Below, in pieces: positions 17,296 to 24,836 of a stretch of 64,000 nucleotides of DNA. The notes beneath the pieces are model-generated. The model was not told the DNA's origin. It did not search any database and was given only the letters and a program-made list of their open reading frames with translations. The DNA lies in NCBI GenBank assembly GCA_018701215.1, contig JABIWH010000044.1, forward strand, positions 61,318 to 125,317. Reading direction: 5' to 3'. The translations under genes were made by a program, and so were the position numbers. The DNA is from Rhodospirillaceae bacterium. Lineage in GTDB: Bacteria > Pseudomonadota > Alphaproteobacteria > GCA-2731375. Each line of letters starts with the position of its first letter. Positions within the stretch are counted from its first letter, which is position 1.

Positions 17296-18179
17296 ACCAG
17301 TCCCATAATCCAGGGTTCGGCGATCGCCGTTACCAACAACAGGGTCAATTGTATCAATGAGGCGAAAAACGTCTTCATCGCCAAGACCGGGCCGGGCGCG
17401 CGCACCAATTGCACGGCGCGCAGGATAAAGTAACCGCCACCGATCACGGCGCCCGCGAGATAAAGCCAGCCCATGCCGAAAGCGAACGGCAGCAGCGACA
17501 GAGCCACGAGGGCAACCGTATGGGCCAGAATAACCCTTGCCGCCGGTCCATCGCCGATAACCACGGGCAGCATGGGCACCTTGGCGGCGGCATAGTCCTT
17601 GTGCAGTGCCATGGCCAGGCTCCAGAAATGCGGCGGCGTCCACAGGAACAGCACCACGGCCAGGAGGACCGGCGCCGTCGCCAGGTCCGGGTCAGCCGCC
17701 GCGACACCGGCCAGCACGGCGAAGCTGCCTGACAGTCCGCCGATCACGATGTTCATCCAGCTGCGCCGCTTGAGCCAGACCGTATAAACGACGCCATAGA
17801 AAAAGGCGCCGAGAAAGACATATAACGCCGTGGCGAAATTCAACACCGACCAGGCCAGAATGACCGCGCCGGCCAGCAACAAAATGATGGCGCACAGCCA
17901 TTTTGGTCCGGCCTGAAAAACACCGGTCACGAAAGGGCGGTTCGCCGTCCGCGCCATGTTGCCGTCCAGATCACGTTCGAGATATTGATTTAGCGCGCCC
18001 GCGGCGGCGGCGGAGACCAGTACGGCGACGGCCAGGGCGGAAACTTCCAGGATCGACAGGTCGGCATTCGGGGTCATTGCCAGGCCAGCCAATGCGGTCA
18101 GCATAATGGCAAAGCCGATGCGAAGTTTGAAGACGTTTTGTAGCTGGCTGAACTGCAATTGACGGGATGCGGTGGCCAT
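17292..18179 (-). CDS. cyoE: protoheme IX farnesyltransferase (heme o synthase)
   Basis: Started at ATG 18179 (MATASRQLQFSQLQNVFKLRIG) behind GGGGAGA; the frame is open to 18251, but the extra residues are not family-like. It has 295 residues, about nine membrane helices, and the UbiA-family Asp motifs ALNQYLERDLDGNMARTANRP and YTVWLKRRSWMNIVIGG. It farnesylates heme b to heme o for heme-copper enzymes. No heme A synthase (ctaA) lies in this cluster, so the neighbouring enzyme may use heme o, or ctaA lies elsewhere. Farnesyl diphosphate would come from IspA (3.1 kb). Confidence 0.93.
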   Translation of the reverse strand: MATASRQLQFSQLQNVFKLRIGFAIMLTALAGLAMTPNADLSILEVSALAVAVLVSAAAAGALNQYLERDLDGNMARTANRPFVTGVFQAGPKWLCAIILLLAGAVILAWSVLNFATALYVFLGAFFYGVVYTVWLKRRSWMNIVIGGLSGSFAVLAGVAAADPDLATAPVLLAVVLFLWTPPHFWSLAMALHKDYAAAKVPMLPVVIGDGPAARVILAHTVALVALSLLPFAFGMGWLYLAGAVIGGGYFILRAVQLVRAPGPVLAMKTFFASLIQLTLLLVTAIAEPWIMGLV

Positions 18180-18256
18180 TTCGTTGTCTCCCCGGAAGGC
18201 GCCGTTGTGCGCCGGATCGCGCCTGAACGCGCCAAAAACGCAATTGTACAAGGTGG

Positions 18257-18299
18257 AAAAAGCAGGAGCGGGCTACGTGGATTATACGGAGCCCGCTCC
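18257..18299 (-). terminator. Rho-independent terminator after heme-copper subunit I
   Basis: On the minus strand a 10-bp perfect stem (GGAGCGGGCT with AGCCCGCTCC, 18299-18290 and 18274-18265) closes a 15-nt loop and is followed by GCTTTTT. It separates the subunit I transcript from cyoE. The plus strand also ends in CCTTTT, so the hairpin may work in both directions. Confidence 0.75.
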
Positions 18300-18354
18300 C
18301 CTTTTCGCGTGATCGACGTCCTAAGCTATAAACTAGTAAGGAAACTAGCTCGAA

Positions 18355-20085
18355 TTAGCTCAGGGGCCAGACCTCTGACAGATACTTCCAATTGACGTAG
18401 TAGTAGAGAACGAACGCCACGAAGAAGACTGCGACCAGAACCACGGTACCCGGCAGCTTCGGATGTGCTTCGCTGCCATAGGTGGTGACCGTCTCCGCGC
18501 TGCCGGTTGACGGCAACGTAGGCGAGGCGGCGATAGATTCCGGTGTCCGGGCCTTACCGAAGAACACCGAGCAGACTACCACCAGAACGAACATCAGACC
18601 ACCGACCGCGGCACAAATAGCCGAGATCCCATTCAGGCCCATCATCAGGAAGGCCGTGGCCGGATAATCGAAGCTCATGGCCGCATCGGAGAAACCGATA
18701 TCCCAATGCCGCCTGGCGACACCAAGGGTGCCCGCGCCCATCATGAACAAAGAGATACCTGAAATGCCCGCGCCAAAGACGTAGGGCTGCCATTGGGCAA
18801 TCTTCTTGAACATGATTTCCTTGCGGAAAATCAACGGTACCAAAAGATAGGTGATCGCCATGAAGGCCAGGGTCGTCCCACCCACCACGGTGGCATGGAA
18901 ATGGCCAGGCACATACAAAGTGTTGTGCATGATCAGGTTCAGCTGTTCGGTGCCCATGATGACACCGGTGATGCCACCCAGGAAGCCAAAAATCACGATC
19001 GACAACATGGTGCCCGAGAAGGCCGGGTTGCCCCAAGGTGCCTTACGCAGCCATTCAAAGATGCCGTTGTTGAAGCCGTTGCGCCGCTGCGCCGCCTCCA
19101 TCGCACCCGGAATGCTCATGCCATGGATCATGCTGCCTAGGACCGCGAGATACAAAGCATAAGAAGTGTTGAAGATCTTCCATTCGGAGCTGACGCCCGG
19201 TTCCACCAGCAGATGATGGGCCGAAGCCAATTGCAGGAACAGAATATACATCAGGAAGGCCATGCGGGAGACCTTCTCAGACAACGGCTTGGCGCCCAGC
19301 AACATGGCTGCCACGGCGTACCAGATCGCCACCTGGGCGGAGACATTGATCTGTTGCGAGGCATGTCCCATGCCCCACCAGATAATCTTATACATCAAAG
19401 GATCAATGTGGCTGATATAGCCGATCGACCACAGGAATGTGGGGATCAAGATGATCGCGCCGGAGGCGAGCGTGAAAACGGCGATGATTGCCGCCGTGAT
19501 CGCGCCAAAGGTTACAAGGGGGACGGAGCCTTCATAACTGCGCTCCTCCCTGGCGATCACCAACGTGCCGAAGAAACAGCACACGGCGATCAACGTTCCC
19601 ACGGCAAAGACGATCAGCCCCAGATAGAAATGCGGCGCTGCCTGCATGGGTACATAGGAGGTGAACATGACGCTGGATTCGCCCTGCAGCACGGCGACAT
19701 TGGCGAGAACGGCACCAACCACCATGAGGACGAAGGCTAGCCAAGCGAATTTCGGCGCCGCCAATCGACAGTTTAATATGATGGCGGAGGCAAAATAGAG
19801 CACCGCGACTTCAAAGAAGACGATCCAGAACAACAGAACATCGGCGCCATGCGCGGTGAGCAGCAGATAGAACCAATCGGCAGGCAGCAAATGCACGGCC
19901 GGCCAACGGGTCAACGCCACCAACAGGCCAAAAAAGCCGCCGACGGCCAGGAAAACAACCGCGACAACGGCATTTACCTTAATGAGAGCTTCAGCCTGGG
20001 AACAGACCTTTAGCCCGGTTTCAGGGCAGGTTCGAAAGCTAGCGCCTAGGAACCCGCGCGACGGTGCTTGTGCATCAACAGCCAT
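18355..20085 (-). CDS. heme-copper enzyme subunit I, B-family-derived, lacking the active-site Tyr (probable NO reductase)
   Basis: A 576-residue integral membrane protein with about 13-14 helices. Ligands seen are low-spin heme His79 (TAHGADV) and His397, CuB His241, His290 and His291 (SAHHLLVEPG), and high-spin heme His395 (VPGHFHATV). The blocks WLRKAPWGNPAF and MHNTLYVPGHFH follow the ba3 (B-family) oxygen reductase. Helix VI reads GHASQQINVSAQV: the Tyr of the normal GHPxVY motif, cross-linked to the CuB His, is replaced by Gln245. Loss of this Tyr is the mark of NO reductase families thought to derive from B-type oxidases (eNOR and relatives). An automatic label would be cytochrome c oxidase subunit I. 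Confidence 0.9.
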   Translation of the reverse strand: MAVDAQAPSRGFLGASFRTCPETGLKVCSQAEALIKVNAVVAVVFLAVGGFFGLLVALTRWPAVHLLPADWFYLLLTAHGADVLLFWIVFFEVAVLYFASAIILNCRLAAPKFAWLAFVLMVVGAVLANVAVLQGESSVMFTSYVPMQAAPHFYLGLIVFAVGTLIAVCCFFGTLVIAREERSYEGSVPLVTFGAITAAIIAVFTLASGAIILIPTFLWSIGYISHIDPLMYKIIWWGMGHASQQINVSAQVAIWYAVAAMLLGAKPLSEKVSRMAFLMYILFLQLASAHHLLVEPGVSSEWKIFNTSYALYLAVLGSMIHGMSIPGAMEAAQRRNGFNNGIFEWLRKAPWGNPAFSGTMLSIVIFGFLGGITGVIMGTEQLNLIMHNTLYVPGHFHATVVGGTTLAFMAITYLLVPLIFRKEIMFKKIAQWQPYVFGAGISGISLFMMGAGTLGVARRHWDIGFSDAAMSFDYPATAFLMMGLNGISAICAAVGGLMFVLVVVCSVFFGKARTPESIAASPTLPSTGSAETVTTYGSEAHPKLPGTVVLVAVFFVAFVLYYYVNWKYLSEVWPLS

Positions 20086-20094
20086 AGTCAGCCT

Positions 20095-20640
20095 CTATTT
20101 CTTATCTACGACGTGGATCTTGCCGACCATCGTATGATGGCCGATACCACAGAATTCATTACAGACGACGGCATATTCGCCGGCCTTATCAGGCGTGATC
20201 GTCAAAACAAAATCATAGCCGGGATGCACCTGGATATTGATATTCTGCGGTTGCAGCGAGAAGCCGTGCTGCCAATCGGTCGAGGACAGATGCAGGCGAT
20301 AGGTCTGGTCTTTTTCCAGCTCCAACACCGGCCACCATTCCCACAGCCGTCCCAGCATATAGACATCGCTGCCCGGCGTCGGATGGACGACCGGCACGCC
20401 GGTGTCGCCTTCCTCGCGCACTTGGAAACGCTCGACCATGGCTTCGACTTTATCGGCAAAGGCATCGGGTGTCGTGCGATAGGTCTCGTTCGACAAATTC
20501 TGCTTACCGACGAAATGCCAGCCCACCATGGTGCCAAACATAACGAGGCCCCACAGGAAGGCGATGCCGACCCAGGTAATCTCGATGCCGGACATGGGCT
20601 CTTTCCACCAGAGCTTATTTTCGGGGGGTGATATTGCCAT
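20095..20640 (-). CDS. heme-copper enzyme subunit II with CuA site
   Basis: 181 residues, with one membrane helix (about 20-40) and a cupredoxin domain. The CuA ligands are complete: His125 (TDWQHGFS), Cys160, Cys164, His168 and Met171 in CNEFCGIGHHTMVG. The single N-terminal helix and short length match ba3-type subunit II, not the two-helix aa3 type. CuA accepts electrons from cytochrome c or a cupredoxin in the periplasm and passes them to subunit I. It lies 9 bp upstream of subunit I and 21 bp downstream of a small membrane peptide. Confidence 0.94.
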   Translation of the reverse strand: MAISPPENKLWWKEPMSGIEITWVGIAFLWGLVMFGTMVGWHFVGKQNLSNETYRTTPDAFADKVEAMVERFQVREEGDTGVPVVHPTPGSDVYMLGRLWEWWPVLELEKDQTYRLHLSSTDWQHGFSLQPQNINIQVHPGYDFVLTITPDKAGEYAVVCNEFCGIGHHTMVGKIHVVDKK

Positions 20641-20661
20641 TATTGTTTCCTCCCTGACGGT

Positions 20662-20835
20662 CTATTGAGGCGCCAGAGGGATCTGGGACAATTCCATCAC
20701 CCCCCAGAGCAAATACAGCACGGCAGGTGTTGCCACGCCCAAAAAGAGCAGAAGAAATGGATTATCAAGCAACCGCTGCATCGCGGGCACCCGCTCCTCC
20801 GGCGCGCCGCCGGAACCTGTACCTTGTTCGCTCAT
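20662..20835 (-). CDS. 57-residue single-helix membrane peptide, probable small subunit of the heme-copper enzyme
   Basis: An overlooked short frame that starts at ATG 20835 with AAAGGGG five nucleotides upstream; a second ATG at 20838 is too close to that site. The N-terminus MSEQGTGSGG and acidic-basic stretch PEERVPAMQRLLDN are cytoplasmic-like. They are followed by one helix PFLLLFLGVATPAVLYLLWG and a short tail ending in PLAPQ. B-type oxidases carry a comparable one-helix subunit IIa. It is the first gene after the FNR-type promoter and lies 21 bp before subunit II, so co-expression is nearly certain if it is translated. Confidence 0.7.
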   Translation of the reverse strand: MSEQGTGSGGAPEERVPAMQRLLDNPFLLLFLGVATPAVLYLLWGVMELSQIPLAPQ

Positions 20836-20892
20836 CATCACCCCTTTCAGAGGACCGCTTCGAATTTCAGCGCCTATTCAGGCCATCGCACG

Positions 20893-20934
20893 ATGCTAAA
20901 CCCCTTGATCAGCAATTTAATTGACCACCGTCAA
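20893..20934 (-). promoter_or_regulatory. FNR/FixK/DNR-type operator with class II promoter geometry
   Basis: TTGACCACCGTCAA at 20921-20934 is a perfect TTGAC-N4-GTCAA dyad, the recognition pattern of CRP/FNR-family regulators that sense oxygen loss or NO. On the minus strand a TAGCAT (20898-20893) can serve as -10. Transcription would then start near 20886, placing the dyad centre at about -41.5, the usual activating position. It lies 86 bp before the small membrane peptide that opens the heme-copper operon. Which family member binds is not known. Confidence 0.75.
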
Positions 20935-21285
20935 GTGCGCTGCGGAATACTGCTATCACCCTATTTGGCCGGCAATCCCACGCACATTGGAAATTTCAAT
21001 AACAACGCGTCGGAAAGCACAGTAAGAAGATCAGCAATACATCCAGGATTCTTGCCAATTTGTGTTAATGTAGTTTTACAGTTTTCCAAAATATGAGATT
21101 TATTGCGATAAATCGCCAATTTTTCTACGTAAAAATACGTAGTATTTATGTCTATTGGCTTATTTTTTATTATATACTTGCCCACATCCGCCGTATTTCA
21201 TCCGCCATGTCGCGACACTAACCAGCGAAATCATAGAGTATTATTAGCTCGAATAGCCGGCAGCGCCGCTGTCTCGGCTTCTGTT
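20935..21285. other. AT-rich intergenic region with two 7-4-7 dyads
   Basis: About 350 bp without a convincing gene and clearly richer in A and T than its surroundings. It holds two operator-like dyads of identical geometry: GATTTAT-TGCG-ATAAATC at 21097-21114 and CTACGTA-AAAA-TACGTAG at 21125-21142, with centres 28 bp apart. A 74-codon frame on the minus strand (21185-20961) has a GTG start, no good ribosome site and unusual composition; I do not accept it as a gene. The rest up to the repeat at 21286 shows nothing I can name. Confidence 0.5.
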
Positions 21286-21389
21286 TAGCGCAATGTTCAA
21301 TTAATCGGAGTCGCTGTCGCAACGTAAGCAATTGATTTAATTACTCTATTATTATAAGTCTGAGCGCATTTTCTTCGAATGCGCTCTAG
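21286..21389 (-). repeat. CTAGAGC palindromic intergenic repeat, copy 1
   Basis: Read on the minus strand it begins CTAGAGCGCATTCGAAG, forms the hairpin AGCGCATT/AATGCGCT, continues CAGACTTATAATAATAGAG, and ends TTAATTGAACATTGCGCTA. It matches the repeats at 34932 and 49645 along its whole length. Its first bases supply the TAG stop codon of the D-2-hydroxyacid dehydrogenase gene. It probably serves as a terminator. Confidence 0.8.
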
Positions 21390-22342
21390 GCTTCGAGCAC
21401 TCTGATCGGCTGCCCATTCAGCCAGGCGGCGATGTCTTCCACGGTTTCCCGGTGAAATTGCGTCAGGTTTTCCTCGGTTACATAGGCCATATGCGGCGAG
21501 ATAATGGTATTTTCCAAGGTCAATAGCGGGTGATCCAGTGGCAAGGGCTCTTGGTCATAGACATCCAGGGCGGCGCCCGCGATACGGCCATCGCGCAAAA
21601 CCTCAAGCAAAGCGGCCTCGTCAACAATTGGCCCTCGCGCGGTGTTGACCAGATAAGATTCCGGCTTCATCAAGGCCAGGTCATCGGCCCCAATCAGGCC
21701 ACGGCTGCGTTTCGAGAGGATCAGATGCACCGAAACGATATCGGATTGCCTGAATAATTCCGCCTTCGAAACCAGCTCGGCGCCGCATTCGACGGCCCGT
21801 TCCGCGGTCAGGTTTTCACTCCAGGCAATAACCCGCATATTGAAAAAGTTCGCGATGGCGGCGGTCCGCGCGCCAAGCTTGCCCAGACCGACCAGACCCA
21901 GGGTCCGTCCCGCCAAGGTCCATCCGACGCTGGTCTGCCATTTACCCGCGCGGGTCGCCTTATCCTCCTGGGGGATACGGCGGACCACGGCCTGGATCAA
22001 GGCCCAGATCATCTCCACCGTGGATTCGGTACTGCCCGAGGTGCCGCAAACCGTGACGCCGTGCTCCGCCGCCGCCCGCATATCCATGGCGCCGTTGCGC
22101 ATGCCCGTGGTGACCAGCAGTTTCAGTTTCGGCAGCTTCTCGAACAAGGCACGGGGGAAGGGCGTACGCTCCCGCATGGCGGCCAGAATTTCGAATGGCG
22201 CCAGGCGTTCGGCCACCGCGTCCAGATCGGCCAGATTGTCGTCGAACACGGTGATCTCCACATCACCGGGCAGGCCGGACCAATCCGCCATCTCCAGCGC
22301 CACCCGCTGATAGTCGTCCAGGATCGCCAGTTTGGTCGCCAT
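21386..22342 (-). CDS. D-2-hydroxyacid dehydrogenase (NAD-dependent)
   Basis: 318 residues with the D-isomer-specific 2-hydroxyacid dehydrogenase layout. It has a Rossmann motif LGLVGLGKLGARTA, the Arg-containing VNTARGPIVDEAALLEVL, an acidic ALDVYDQEPLP, and the catalytic His in NTIISPHMAYVTEE. The family reduces 2-oxoacids or oxidises D-2-hydroxyacids; phosphoglycerate dehydrogenase is the best known relative, but this is the short, single-domain form without ACT. It follows the selenoprotein gene by 2 bp. Its TAG stop lies in the repeat. Confidence 0.9.
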   Translation of the reverse strand: MATKLAILDDYQRVALEMADWSGLPGDVEITVFDDNLADLDAVAERLAPFEILAAMRERTPFPRALFEKLPKLKLLVTTGMRNGAMDMRAAAEHGVTVCGTSGSTESTVEMIWALIQAVVRRIPQEDKATRAGKWQTSVGWTLAGRTLGLVGLGKLGARTAAIANFFNMRVIAWSENLTAERAVECGAELVSKAELFRQSDIVSVHLILSKRSRGLIGADDLALMKPESYLVNTARGPIVDEAALLEVLRDGRIAGAALDVYDQEPLPLDHPLLTLENTIISPHMAYVTEENLTQFHRETVEDIAAWLNGQPIRVLEA

Positions 22343-22344
22343 CT

Positions 22345-23595
22345 TCAGGCCTCCTTTTCCTCTGCTCGGAATTTCTGCGAGGCAGGGATTAACAAAAGAT
22401 TGGCGAACGTCTTCATGAAGCCATCATCCGTCCGTTTTGCAAGGTCATTGGCGATGGGCCACAACGCATACATCGCCTTGCCGGCCGCCGTGCCGCCATA
22501 GAACCAGTCATTCATTTCCCGGCCCGTATTCTGCCCCGGTTGTGCGCCGGCGGCCTCGCGGTAAAAAGCCTTCAGATCCTCGACGGCGAATTTCAGGCTT
22601 TGACCCAGGCTTTGCCCTTGCCGTGGATTGTCGGGCACTTGGCCGTCAAGAAAGGCACAGACAAAGTTCGTGATTTCGCTGATCGTCATGCCGCTGAGGC
22701 CCATGGTGGTGCGGCCGCGTTCCCGCAGCGCGATATCGTACCAGGTGGTCAGCCCGCCGACCTCCGCTTCGATGGCGGCCTTAAAGCCGCCGCCTGCCTC
22801 CAGGTCCGCCGGTGGCGGTGGTAAATTGATGGGACAGAACCAGCCTTCGTCATTCTCCGCTTTTCCGGACGCTGGGGCATCCTCGGGGAAGTCATCCAGG
22901 ATGATCGGACCGTCCGTCCGCTCCAGCAAAGCCAGGGCCGCCCGCAGAACCTTGGTTTGAAAGGCTGCGTCATTGGGCGCGCCCAGGGGCCGGCCCAATT
23001 CGAACGGCACCCACAAGGCGCGCGGCGGCCGCGTGTTCTCGGTCTGCGGCCGGATCAGGCTGATCTGTGTCGTCGCCAGACCTTCTTCTTCCAGATAATG
23101 TGCCAGCCCGCCCACGGCGCGCGTACACAGAGGTCAAACCGGTATCAGGATACAGCTATCGACCCCGTCGGCTTGCAAATGTCCGGCCATGGTTCGGGCC
23201 GCGTCTTCCATCTGCACCGGGTCGGTGGAGCCCATGAAGGCGTAATGGAAACGCGCGACCGAGCCGATCTCTCCCGCCTCGGCCATTTCATGCATGCGGT
23301 CCAGGGGCAGCACCACGTTCAGGTCCTGCTCAAACCCAGAGCGGTCGAAATTGGTTGAGATATGCGCCATGACCAGATCATTGGCCGGGGTATCGTCGGC
23401 AATAACGCGATAATCACCGGTGCCGATCAGGAACGGCTGGTCGTCCCGGTGCTGCAATGCGGCGGTGGAAATCATCGCGATCCGCCGTTCCCGCAGAGGC
23501 GGCCCGGTGACCCAGGGTTCGCTGTCGAAACTGGTGCAGGGCACATTGCCCAGGTGCGAGCGTTCCGGCTCGTCAAGATCCGCTAATCGTACCAC
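22345..23595 (-). CDS. selenoprotein, glycine/sarcosine/betaine/D-proline reductase selenoprotein B-like family (in-frame UGA = Sec154)
   Basis: Two adjacent open frames (23595-23134 and 23115-22345) are in the same reading frame and separated only by one TGA at 23136-23134. Reading it as selenocysteine gives one 416-residue protein. Around the UGA the sequence is SCILIPV-U-PLCTRAVGGLAHYLEE, a U-x2-C redox motif (Sec154, Cys157) as in GrdB-like selenoproteins. The N-terminal HISTNFDRSGFEQDLNVVLPLDR and FHYAFMGSTDP are conserved in that family. Classical GrdB and PrdB reduce glycine, betaine or proline in anaerobes. The role of the proteobacterial relatives is unknown. The selA/selB/selC/selD genes are not in the window and must lie elsewhere if this is right. 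Confidence 0.85.
23099..23129 (-). promoter_or_regulatory. candidate bacterial SECIS hairpin after the UGA
   Basis: In the mRNA four nucleotides after the UGA begins UGUG, which pairs with CACA. An interior part with mismatches follows, then CGCC-GUG-GGCG forms a tight 4-bp stem with a GUG loop. The loop starts 19 nt after the UGA and its first base is G, both as expected for bacterial SECIS elements read by SelB. Confidence 0.55.
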
Positions 23596-23609
23596 TATGC
23601 TCTCCTCAT

Positions 23610-24836
23610 CTAGCTTTCGGCGCCGAAAGCACCGCGCAGCTTCAACTCCGCGATGCCGGCTTCGTCATATCCGGCCTCGGCCAGTATTTCCGAATTGTGC
23701 TGGCCGACCTCGGGTGCCGGGCCGGGCGTCACCTTGGTCTCGCCGTCGATCCACATGGGGCTGTCGATAATGACATCGGCGCCCAAACCGGGATCAGCGG
23801 CGGGAACCGTGATGCCGGCCGCCCGGACCTGTTCGCCATTGCGGATATCTTCCGTCTTGGCCACCTCGCCGACGGTAATCTTGCTGGCCCTGAAGGCTTC
23901 GCGCCAATAAGCCATATCATGCTGGGCAAATACGTCGTCCAGAATAGCAATCAGAACGCCGGCATTCGTCTGCCTATCCTGTTGCGTTAGGAAACGCGGG
24001 TCCGCGGCCAATTCCGGACGGCCGATCGCAGTCGGGAAGCGCGCCCATTCCTTGAGTTCATTGGCGGCGGTCATAATGAACCAACGTGCATCCTTGGTCT
24101 GGTAATGGTTCGAGAGGGCATTCGCCGCCGCCTCGCGCCGGGGCCGCATGGGCACCTCGGCGCCACACAAAGCCGCCTGTGCCATGAAGGAATTGGACCA
24201 ATAGCCATTGGCCAATAAGGAAGTATGCGCCATGCCGCCCTTGCCCGTGCGCTCGCGCCGGAACAGCGCCATCATGATGGCCGAAAACAAAGCGACGCCC
24301 GTGGGATGATCGCCCATGCCGGCCATGGAGCGGGCCGGGTCGCCGTCCGGGTCGGGCCGGACCAGATCCATCAGGCCGCTGCGGGCCCAATAAGCCGTGG
24401 TATCAAAGCCGGTCTGGCCCGCCTCGGGCCCGGTTTCGCCATAGGCGGACATGGAGCCATAGATCAAGCGCTCGTTCAAAGGTGCCAGGTCCTCATAAAG
24501 CAGGCCAAGCTTTTCCCGTACGCTGGGCATGAAATTGGTGACGAAAACATCCGCTTCCGCGACCAGCTTATACATCACCTCGCGCCCGGCATCCGTGCTC
24601 AGGTCCAAAGCCAGGCCGCGTTTAGAGCGATTGTCCACCAGCCAATGGTAGGGCGCCTCGGTCTTGGGCATGCCTGCGACGCCTGTTATGGCCCGATAGC
24701 CATCGCCCATGGGCGGTTCCACCTTGATCACCTCGGCGCCAAAATCGGCCATGATCGTGGTCGCCACCGGCCCGGCGATAAAACTGGCCGCGTCCAATAC
24801 CTTGATGCCCGATAGGATCATGGCGTCCTCACTCAT
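23610..24836 (-). CDS. CaiB/BaiF-type CoA-transferase (family III)
   Basis: 408 residues. Family III CoA-transferases move CoA between carboxylic acids through an aspartyl thioester. Visible blocks are IKVLDAASFIAGPVATTIMADFGAEVIKVEPPMGDGYR at the N-terminus, DNRSKRGLALDLSTDAGREV and the catalytic-Asp region GMGDHPTGVALF. It lies 14 bp upstream of the selenoprotein gene. Together with the 2-hydroxyacid dehydrogenase it suggests a small operon handling a carboxylic acid, but no substrate can be named. It is divergent from the nucleoside-uptake operon. Confidence 0.92.
   Translation of the reverse strand: MSEDAMILSGIKVLDAASFIAGPVATTIMADFGAEVIKVEPPMGDGYRAITGVAGMPKTEAPYHWLVDNRSKRGLALDLSTDAGREVMYKLVAEADVFVTNFMPSVREKLGLLYEDLAPLNERLIYGSMSAYGETGPEAGQTGFDTTAYWARSGLMDLVRPDPDGDPARSMAGMGDHPTGVALFSAIMMALFRRERTGKGGMAHTSLLANGYWSNSFMAQAALCGAEVPMRPRREAAANALSNHYQTKDARWFIMTAANELKEWARFPTAIGRPELAADPRFLTQQDRQTNAGVLIAILDDVFAQHDMAYWREAFRASKITVGEVAKTEDIRNGEQVRAAGITVPAADPGLGADVIIDSPMWIDGETKVTPGPAPEVGQHNSEILAEAGYDEAGIAELKLRGAFGAES

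Noticed and set aside
17296..17643. N-terminal extension of the SCO1 frame
   Set aside because: Lies within cyoE in another frame, and ATG 17295 begins a proper signal sequence with ATGA overlap.
18355..20640. Calling the heme-copper genes an ordinary aa3/caa3 cytochrome c oxidase
   Set aside because: The Tyr of helix VI is missing, subunit II has one helix, subunit III and ctaA are absent, and the promoter carries an FNR-type box.
20961..21185. 74-codon minus-strand frame
   Set aside because: GTG start, no good ribosome site, AT-rich composition unlike neighbours, no recognisable motif.
23115..23136. The TGA between the two GrdB-like halves as a pseudogene or two genes
   Set aside because: The halves are in the same frame, both carry conserved blocks, the TGA falls in a U-x2-C motif, and a SECIS-like hairpin follows. 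Recoding explains it better.
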